Assembly: GCF_014905175.1 (NCBI RefSeq)
Contig: NC_057789.1
Coordinates: forward strand, 10,864,040 to 10,928,039
Direction of reading: 5' to 3'
Origin: Aphidius gifuensis
Taxonomy: Eukaryota; Arthropoda; Insecta; Hymenoptera; Braconidae
Length of the DNA stretch: 64,000 nt
Part shown: piece by piece, positions 56,665 through 64,000 of the stretch
Layout: every line of letters starts with the position of its first letter
Position numbering within the stretch: position 1 is the stretch's first letter
Position numbers and translations under genes: made by a program
The notes under the pieces: generated by a model
Told to the model about the DNA's origin: nothing
The model's database searches: none
The model's input: the letters and a program-made list of their open reading frames with translations, nothing else

Positions 56665-57148
56665 ATAATAACCAGAGCCGGGAAGTTCGTCTGTTATTTC
56701 AGCTTGCCGTAAATACCATGGCAACATGGTGAAATATAGTTTAAAAAAAAGACGATCTGAACCTCGTACATGGAAAAAATGGCCTCAAAAAATGGCCTTA
56801 TTTTTTTTGGCCTCTTAAAAATGGCTTCAAAAAACGGCCTTATTTTTTTTTTGGCTTCTTAAAAATGGCTTTAAAAAATGGCTTTATGTTTTTGGCCTCT
56901 TTTGGCCATTTTTTGAGGCCATTTTTAAGAGGCCAAAAAAAATAAGGCCATTTTTTAAGGCCATTTTTAAGAGGCCAAAAATATGAGGCCATTTTTAAGC
57001 GGCCAAAAAAAATAAGGCCATTTTTTGAGGCCATTTTTTTCATGTACGAGGTTCAGATCGTCTTTTTTTTAAACTATATTTCACCATGTTGCCATGGTAT
57101 TTACGGCAAGCTGAAATAACAGACGAACTTCCCGGCTCTGATAATAAC
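56665..57148. mobile_element. hAT-type foldback MITE with 8-bp target duplication
   Basis: 56673-57140 has arms of about 110 bp, identical by eye, beginning CAGAGCCGGGAAGTTCGTCT. ATAATAAC lies on both sides (56665-56672 and 57141-57148). The centre consists of alternating GGCCATTTTT(T)(G/A)AGG and CCTCAAAAAATGGCC words, themselves inverted. CAGAG termini with an 8-bp duplication fit hAT. It looks young. Confidence 0.9.
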
Positions 57149-57359
57149 CCTTTTTTTTTTTTTAGTTTGTTTCACAACAGCCAAACAATATTAATTATTT
57201 TTTTAAATTTATTATCAATAACTGTTTTTTTATTGATTAGTTTGTTTTTGAAAAATTTCAATAAAAATTCAAATGTAGCGCCATCTGACGAATTTCCCTA
57301 TTTTTTTAAAAGAAAATTATCCCTAGTTTTATCGATAATGTAGAAATGCTCGCCTTAAA

Positions 57360-58112
57360 TTAATTTACACCGTGTGAAACTATTCCGTGTAAAAGTATTA
57401 CGTGTAAAACTTTTCCGTGTAAATATAATATGTTTAAATTATTATGTGTAAAATTTATCTGTATATGAATTATATGTGTAAATATATTTTTTTTATTTAT
57501 TTATTTTAAATTATTTCGTGTAAAAGTATTACGTTTAAAGTTAAATGTGTAATTTTAACCGAGTAATTAAATAATGTGTACTATATTATTGTGTAAAATG
57601 AGTATTTGTAAAATTTTAACGTGCAATAATTAAATGTGGATAATTAAATATATATATTTTTTTTTATGTAAATATATTTATCTAAATGTGTAAAACTATT
57701 CCCGTGTTGAATATTTTTGTGTAAAACTTTATGTGTATTAAAAAAAATGCGTAAAATATTCATGTGTAAATTTATTATGTGTATTATTATGTTCTGTATA
57801 ATTTAATAAGAAAAATAATTATGTGTACAATTTTAATGTGTAAAAATTTATGTGTAAAAATTAGAATGGATAATTTATTTATGTGTAAATATATTTATTT
57901 CACTGTGTAAAAAAATTATTTGTAAAATTATTACGTGTAAATTTTTATGTGTAAAACTATTCAGTGTAAATTATTATGTGTAAAATTAAATGTGTAAAAT
58001 ATTTATGTGTAAAACTATTTTGTGTACAAAAAGATTGTGTAAAATATTTACTGTGTACAAATAATGTGTAAATAATCATTGTGTACACTTTCAATGTGTA
58101 AAACTAACCTTA
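57360..58112 (+). repeat. Degenerate GTGTAAAA tandem array
   Basis: For about 750 bp the sequence is a chain of units of about 13-20 bp of the form (A/C)(T/C)GTGTAAA(A/N)(C/T)TATT, e.g. CCGTGTAAAAGTATTA, CGTGTAAAACTTTTC, ATGTGTAAAATTAA. Roughly 45 units; spacing varies, so it is not a simple microsatellite. No open frame. Confidence 0.85.
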
Positions 58113-58189
58113 AGCCTAAATAATAAATAAATAATAATAATAAATTTATTTATTTAATTATTTATTTCGAGAATATCATAGAATCATTT

Positions 58190-59035
58190 CAATTACTGCA
58201 GCAATCAATAGATTTTATTTCATACAGCAATGTTATATCTCTATAATTGCCCGTGATGCCATTAAGCACAATTTTATTGCCAGTATAAATATGTTTATTT
58301 GTATCTTCTTTTTCGGCAGGAAACATGTTAAAATATTCGTCAGAATCTTCAATCACATTATTTTTCAAACATTTAAGCTCGTGAGGAGGGTCAGGTAAAA
58401 CCCTTCACAATAAATCCTTTTTTCTTGAGATTTTTTGTAATATATAAAAAAAGTTCTATTAGATTTCCATCATTAATGCCTTCATAATTATGATAGCAAA
58501 CAAAAGGTTGTTTATAAGGCTTATTTAGACCCTTAATCATAAATACTAAAGCCTTGTTTGCGATAGAAGCATTACTGAGAATAATAAGATAAGGAGCATC
58601 GTCACTATAATTTTGAAAGCCAATAACCTAATCAGTAACAATATCATAAACTAAAATCGGACGAAATGAAATTTCATCATGATTTAGAATGACAAATTTA
58701 TCAATTACAGGCAATGTTTTGTTCATTGTTTCCAGTGCATTCAAATATATATCATTTATACCAACATCCATTGAAGGGTCACTGGATAATCTAAGGACAG
58801 TTCTCTCAGTGGGAAACAAGTTTGGTCTTGTTTTTGTTAAAATTCGAAAGCTCTTACACTTCATTGATAAAAGTTTCTTACACTCAACGATAAAAGTTTA
58901 TCATTAAATGTCAATTTACGATTATGAGCATCTGGCACATCCTTATTATGTAAATGTGCAGCAATCAATTGTAGCAAAAAAGATGAAGTGACTTTGCAAG
59001 TACTATGACAAGATTCTTGTTTTTTCCCTGATTAA
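58190..59035 (-). pseudogene. P-element/THAP9-like transposase remnant
   Basis: Read on the minus strand: AHLHNKDVPDAHNRKLTFND, a stop near 58870, then KSFRILTKTRPNLFPTERTV, GINDIYLNALETMNK, FVILNHDEISFRPILVYDIV (the Asp-Glu block of P-type transposases) and, after a TAG at 58628, VIGFQNYSDDAP, NKALVFMIKGLNKPYKQPFV. A frame change near 58400 leads to PPHELKCLKNNVIEDSDE, resembling the P-element PHL-K-x-x-RN segment, but the intervening insertion-domain sequence is missing. The N-terminal THAP finger is not seen. It is dead by stops and deletions. No 31-bp-type inverted termini found. Confidence 0.65.
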
Positions 59036-60190
59036 GTATTCTCGTGAATCATCATGTTGATCGGTAGCTCTAAGTCACTTATTTTTTAACGCTATTCGTA
59101 ATAATATTACACATATTTTTTTTAACTTCGGAGTCACTGAATGAAGCTTATTATTTAATATATAAAATACATGTAATTTGTTTAAAAGATTAAAAATAAC
59201 CAAAGACAAGCCGTGGCCACGGAAAAAATAGAGCTAAGGAATTAATGCAGCCAAAGAAATTAAAAAAAAAACGGCATCAATTCGTTAACGAATTTTCTTT
59301 TTCCGGTTTTTCTTAGCTGCTGCTTTTCCTTGGTATTTTAATTTATTTATTTGAAAAATAATATTAATATGATTTATTTTGATAAATTAAAATACCAGAA
59401 AAAAGGAGTAGCTAAGGTATTGATGCAGTCAAAAAAATTAAATTGTAAGCAACACTAATTTTTTTTTATATATAAAGTAAATATAATTTATATTTGAATT
59501 ATATTTTTCAAAAATATAAAGTAAATTTTATTTATATCTGATTATTTTCAAAAAATATGAGGTAAATTATGAATTCGACTAGAAAGATATAAATTAAATT
59601 TATTTTGTATTTAAATACATTTTCCAAACAACCTCCCTCAAGTTAATTACATTTAAATCTTTAATCTTCAAATTTTATAGTTAAAATTGCAAAAAATAAA
59701 TACACATATATCAATTTTCATTTAAAATATAATGGTGAATATTTGGTTGTTTGTAATAAATTATTTACTATGATTTGACTTAATATGATTATAATTACTG
59801 ATAATAAAAATTATCCGTTATATATGTGCAGCTGAAACGTTTAACTGACTACTGTTTGGTTGAAAAAAAAATTTTTATTGACTATACTTATACTACTTAC
59901 AAAAATTTACAAAAAAAAAAATTAAATCGAAAATAAATTTTAGTATATCCATATCTTTTTACGAATTTAAATAACGTTAATTTTCAATTTATTTTATACT
60001 TTTAAAAATTATAATTCAAACATAAATTATATTTAGTTTTTATTTAGAAAAAATATTAATATAAATATAAATCAAATTTATTTTGTATCTTGATTATATC
60101 TATATCTCTAATTTTTAAACTTCATAGTTGGAATTCCGAAAATAAAATATATAATATTCAATACAATATGTGCAGCTAAAAAAATATATA
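59036..60190. other. AT-rich, no gene; imperfect inverted repeat
   Basis: The word GAG(C/T)TA..AAGGAA/TATTGATGCAG(C/T)CAAA occurs at about 59230 and 59405. An inverse form, TTAGCTGCTGCTTTTCCTTG followed by GTATTTTAATTTAT, lies at about 59318-59350, pairing with ATAAATTAAAATACCAGAAA and AAAGGAGTAGCTAA at about 59384-59416. The rest, 59440-60190, is plain AT-rich DNA. Confidence 0.4.
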
Positions 60191-60191
60191 T

Positions 60192-61340
60192 TGTAACGAG
60201 ATTATCTCGTTGGCCTTATAAACCCAGCTGATATATTTTCTTTCGACTCTTCGCCGTTACATTATTTTCCTTTTTTATATATTTTATTTATTCATTATTA
60301 TTATTTTTGGAGAACCACACTGGATACTCTCGGCACAAATGTAAACTAAAATATTATTATCATCATTATTAATTCACTATATTTTGTTGTAAAAAGAAAG
60401 GGGGAATATTTTGAGGTATAGTTTGTTGGGAGTAAATGCTTTGTTCAGCGAGTAGAGCTTGTATTGGGTACTCTACGTCCGACCATCTTAGTGGATAGAC
60501 GTACTTTTTGATCTGATCAGGTATGTTGAACCAAGGGACAGCCCTGAGGATTAACCTCGTTTTGGTTTCTTTTGTTAATTCATTTGGGTTTACCCCAAGA
60601 AGAGGGACTTTGTTTCCGTTTTATTGAACTCAGATGATGATTTTTTTTTTGGATTGGTTCTATTGGGGGTTTATTTTACTAAATGAATTACGATTAAGTT
60701 GAGGTAGAATCAGTCCAGGGTTAACCTATGTTTTAGACTGGTTTATTTTTCAGTGATTAGAGTCGAGCTTACTGGGGATTTATATTAATAAATTACGATT
60801 AAGTTGAGGTAAACTTGAACTCGCGTCATGTATAAATTGGCTATGATTATTTTAGTATGAATTGTTGAATAATATATTATGATTTTGGTTTAGATGAAAC
60901 TATTTTGTTTTCTTTTATTGATATTTTATAATCATTACGCAACTTTACCCGTCCCTCTCTTCACAACCCACACCCTGAGCGACTCTATGGGAAGTCTGTT
61001 TGATTGGGTTTGGTCGTTAATTTTGTGCTTCAAAATTCCAGTTATGACTATGATTAAGTTTAAGTTTAAGGTTCTTCGTTCAGTTTCGTTTCGTTGCAGT
61101 GTTGCAGTTGGGTTCTCAACAGATTTTATTGTTTTATTCTGATTCAGTTTTATGTTCTGGGTATTATGGTTATTATATTTTACTATAAACTATTTTCTTG
61201 GTATTAATTTTGGCCTATAAATCAGACAAATAAATTTCATGTACAGTATAATAATTATTTATTTAAGAATAATTATTTAAATATATTAATTCCCATAACA
61301 ACAGTCCGAGAAGGTAGCTGACTCAAAATGTCATGTTACA
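60192..61340 (+). mobile_element. 5' LTR of a gypsy-like retrotransposon
   Basis: 1149 bp from TGTAACGAGATTATCTCG to AATGTCATGTTACA, followed by two bases and the PBS. The start has the same hairpin layout as the solo LTR at 54190, and the block TCCCTCTCTTCACAACCCAC with CCTGAGCGACTC at about 60952-60985 corresponds to that LTR's block. TTATAAA at about 60216 could be the TATA box. The element continues beyond the window. Confidence 0.85.
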
Positions 61341-61342
61341 AA

Positions 61343-61360
61343 TGGCGCCCAAACAGGGAC
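61343..61360 (+). promoter_or_regulatory. Primer binding site, tRNA-Lys type
   Basis: TGGCGCCCAAACAGGGAC, identical to 834-851, two bases after the LTR. Confidence 0.85.
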
Positions 61361-61384
61361 ATGTTGTTGTGGAAATTATATCTC

Positions 61385-61485
61385 AAACAAACAAAAAAAA
61401 AAACTCGAGGAAGATCCTCAAACAAAAAAAAAATTTCGAGGAAGATCCTCAAACAAAAAAAAAAACTCGAGGAAGATCCTCAGTT
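61385..61485 (+). repeat. Three 31-bp repeats in the leader
   Basis: Units of the type CTCGAGGAAGATCCTCA followed by AACAAAAAAAAA. CTCGAGGAAGATCCTC is partly self-complementary, so each unit can form a small stem. Confidence 0.75.
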
Positions 61486-62585
61486 AAATAAAAAAAAAAA
61501 ACAAAAAGAAAAAAATATATACAAAAAAAAAATTATAAAGAGGAGGGAATAACCTAAACCTTAAAGGGAAAAAAACTGAAGATTAGGATAACCCGTTACA
61601 CTGGGAAACCAACAAATGCGTGGAAAAATATTGTGGTAACTATGGGAGACAAGCTCCGAAGGTTAAAATACCTTAACGGGATTAAACCCAGTTGAATTGG
61701 GCCTAAAAGGGAAAAAAAATACGACCGTGTGATGCTTTCGGAGTCAAACTCCATCAATCCATTAATTAGCATCATTAAATAACGAGTTAAAACAATGGGA
61801 AATCACCCAGAGGCGAGAATGTTGGAACTCGCGTTCGAGTTACTCGCGGACAAACCCAGCACACGAAGCAGCATCGGTTTCACTCGGCTACGCATGCGCG
61901 CGGAGGGATACAAGTGGAGAAGATGTCGACTCACTAATCAACCGGCCATCTCGCCACTCGCATTCTAACCACGCCGCTGTCAGACGCGTTCTAAGCCGTT
62001 ACCCTTTGTGTGTGGATTAAGTGAAAAAATAATAAATTAACAGTTAAAATTATCTAACAAAATAAATAAAAATAAATATATATATAAAACAAAAAAAAAA
62101 AAACAACATATTAACAGTGTGTGTTAAGTGTACGTTATAGAAGCAAGGATAAACCTGGCCACAAAAAAAAAAAAAAAAGAGAAAAAGGTAAGTCAAGATT
62201 TACTTAGTGGTGTATTCTTTCTTTTCTTTTGAACCCCGGTGGAAAAGCCACTGCAGGGACAGTTTTAACCCTGTGTAGTCAACCACGTCGTTATAAAAAA
62301 GAAAATACCAAAAATAAAAAAAAAAATATAATAAATAATAATAATAATCAATCTTTTGGTCTGAGGGCCAGTGCCATTGTCTGAAAAGCAACGCGTGACT
62401 TAAACACACCCCCACAGTGTTTCTCTGTCTCACATTCGCCGCGCGCTCAAATCCATTGTCGTGAGTGTACGCTCGACTCACGTCAGGTTATTTTTTTTTT
62501 ATTATTTTATTTCCCTCTCCGGGGAAAACAATAAATACTTATTATTTTAACCGAAAGTAAGTTGTTTATTTATAAAATATTAGTT
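61486..62585 (+). other. Non-coding part of the retroelement leader
   Basis: No open frame of note. 61840-62010 is the least AT-rich segment, comparable in place to 1235-1440 in the first Lys-primed element. 62205-62500 contains a second less AT-rich stretch. A short 62-residue-scale frame on the minus strand here is not credible as a gene. Confidence 0.4.
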
Positions 62586-62589
62586 ACCA

Positions 62590-63290
62590 CAAAGAGTTAT
62601 CTCTTGCGTTTCGGTTGTAAAGTAAAAAGAATTAATCTCTTGAGTTTTCGCTACCGTAAGAGTAAATCTCTCGAGTTTTAGTTACCGTAAGAGTCAATCT
62701 CTGGTGTTTCGGTTAAAAAAAAAAGAGTTGTCTCTATTGTTTTTAATTAAGAGTCAATCTCTGGTGTTTCGGTTAAAAAAAAAAAAGAGTTGTCTCTATT
62801 GTTTTTAATTAAGAGTCAATCTCTGGTGTTTCGGTTAGAAAAAAAAAGAGTTATCTGTATTGTTTTTAGTTATAAATTAAGAGACAATCTCTGGTGTTTC
62901 GGTTAAAAAAAAAAAAAGAGTTATCTCTATTGTTTTTAATTAAGAGTCAATCTCTGGTGTTTCGGTTAGAAAAAAAAAAGAGTTATCTCTATTGTTTTTA
63001 ATTAAGAGTCAATCTCTGGTGTTTCGGTTAGAAAAAAAAAAGAGTTATCTCTATTGTTTTTAGTTATAAATTAAGAGACAATCTCTGGTGTTTCGGTTAA
63101 AAAAAAAAAAGGAGTTATCTCTATTATTTTTAATTATAAATAAAGAGTTGATCTTTTGCGTTTTCTTTTGAGAACAGAAAGAGTTAATCTCTCGAGTTTT
63201 AGTTATAGTGAGGAGTCAATCTCTAAAATAATAGTTACTGTAAAGAGTTATCTCTTGCGCCTTCTTTACAAAATAAAAAAAAGTTATCTC
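62590..63290 (+). repeat. Tandem array of about 60-bp units in the leader
   Basis: The core unit is AAGAGTCAATCTCTGGTGTT + TCGGTTA(A/G) + A run + GAGTT(G/A)TCTCTATTGTTTTT + AATT. Seven good copies lie between about 62690 and 63140, some with an extra TATAAATTAAGAGA insertion. Diverged half-units (AGAGTTATCTCTTGCG, AGAGTTAATCTCTCGAGTTT) flank them. GAGT(T/C)AATCTCT is an imperfect palindrome (AGAG...CTCT) repeated throughout. Confidence 0.85.
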
Positions 63291-63928
63291 TATAGTTTAA
63301 TCTTGAGAATCAGAGTTTATTTTGTTTTTTTTTTAGAAAAAAATAAACAACAAAAAGGGGGAACAAACCTTTGTCATAGGGAGCTCATTCCTAGAGAAAA
63401 AAAAAAAACTTGTTTTATTTCGATTTTGCTCAGTAGGAGGGGAAAAATCCTTCTACTTTTTTTTATACTTTATATTGTGTGCCTGAGCCTTTCCGACCAC
63501 AGACGCTCGACTCAGTTCTTGTTGACAGCACGTTCGTTTTTTTTCTTCCAAGAGAAGTTCGATCAAGTATTATTTCGAGTTTAAGAAAATCATATTATTG
63601 ACAATTGTCTAATTAATTGCTTAAAATAAATTGTAGCTTACGATTTTAAGTAAAGTTTTGCGTTTACAAATCGTTTATGGTAATTATAATCAGACTTACT
63701 ATTGCCGAAGAAGTTTAGTATTTGATTGTTGTTGTATTTATCCGGTTGAATTACGTAGTGCTTAGATCTCCCCTAAACCTGGGTTAACCCAACGATTGAG
63801 CTATCTGTCTCATAGTTAAGCGATCAGCACGATCTTATTTTATATGAAAATTGTTCAGCGGGTAATCACGGTAAATTAATAATAAATTCTCTTGGTTTTT
63901 TAATTAAGCTAGATTCGTTAATTTTCGA

Positions 63929-64000
63929 ATGGCAGAGTCTATCTCGTTTCAATCAAAGAAAGGGGCTATCCCCAAAGTATTAGACGTGGTTAAGAGAACT
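63929..64000 (+). CDS. Probable gag start of the gypsy-like element (partial)
   Basis: ATG 63929 opens a frame, MAESISFQSKKGAIPKVLDV, to the end of the window (24 codons). An in-frame TAA at 63905-63907 precedes it, so this is the first ATG of the frame. It comes 2.57 kb after the PBS, an unusually long leader. The protein itself is too short here to classify; the gag call is from position. Confidence 0.45.
   Translation, partial: MAESISFQSKKGAIPKVLDVVKRT

Noticed and set aside
56840..57043. 67-codon open frame rich in Trp/Pro/Lys
   Set aside because: Encoded by the GGCC/AAAAATGG words of the MITE centre; periodic, not a protein.
61328..61552. Open frame across the PBS
   Set aside because: Starts inside the LTR end and reads the A-rich leader repeats; gag is expected later.
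62690..63140. Regular about 60-bp direct repeats as a possible CRISPR array
   Set aside because: No unique spacers between repeats, eukaryotic context, inside a retroelement leader.
1..64000. tRNA, rRNA or polydnavirus segment motifs
   Set aside because: No cloverleaf or rRNA-like stretch noticed, and no cluster of polydnavirus-type genes such as ankyrin or PTP families.

Overview
The window looks like accessory, repeat-dominated DNA from an insect, most probably a parasitoid wasp (Hymenoptera). It is very AT-rich, its genes have introns with GT/AG borders, and it is packed with BEL/Pao and Ty3/gypsy-type LTR elements, hAT-type MITEs, a Maverick/Polinton and Mutator-like elements. The insect assignment rests on the element families; the hymenopteran one is an inference from uncharacterised families I associate with parasitoid wasps. 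I see no bacterial gene organisation, rRNA, tRNA or CRISPR array.

Layout. 1-6 kb: tail of a reading frame, an LTR end with a tRNA-Lys-like primer binding site (834-851), a repeat-bearing leader, a SANT/Myb-like fragment and a heavily broken BEL/Pao pol. 6.6-11.3 kb: an unrecognised multi-exon gene on the minus strand, a purine-rich minisatellite, an RPA70-like OB-fold gene remnant and further unrecognised exons. 11.5-18.7 kb: a hAT MITE with 8-bp target duplication, the first of two copies of a repeat-carrying element, a diverged 0.85-kb duplication, a foldback and a TTAA-flanked MITE. 18.7-20 kb: an unrecognised minus-strand gene with small exons. 20.5-28.7 kb: a truncated, decayed Maverick/Polinton (family B DNA polymerase end, major and minor capsid proteins, adenovirus-type protease, PLA2-like protein, packaging ATPase and Maverick-associated ORFs), cut at its right by a gag fragment of a gypsy-like element on the minus strand. 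32.8-37.8 kb: two neighbouring convergent genes, both starting with a TDP-43 N-terminal-like domain. The first ends in a catalytically dead kinase-like domain, has several stops and is interrupted by a solo LTR.

38.2-56.6 kb is the most striking part. It is a giant inverted-repeat (foldback) structure: two arms of several kb, built of repeated sub-units and colinear in opposite orientation, flank a core with a four-exon FLYWCH + MULE transposase gene and a broken SPOP-like MATH-BTB gene. I read it as a Mutator-like element with cargo. It later took several insertions: a 2.3-kb foldback element with 9-bp target duplication (itself carrying a captured gene piece), a BEL/Pao fragment, a solo LTR, an LTR-like block and the second copy of the repeat-carrying element.

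56.7-64 kb: a perfect-armed hAT MITE, a GTGTAAAA-type degenerate array, a P-element/THAP9-like transposase remnant, and the 5' end of a gypsy-like LTR retrotransposon (LTR 60192-61340, PBS, a 2.6-kb leader full of tandem repeats, and a probable gag start at 63929). Almost every protein-coding element carries stops or frameshifts. The exceptions that look intact are the Maverick protease, the 263-residue Maverick ORF and the Pao integrase frame. All homology statements come from reading motifs by eye, without database searches.
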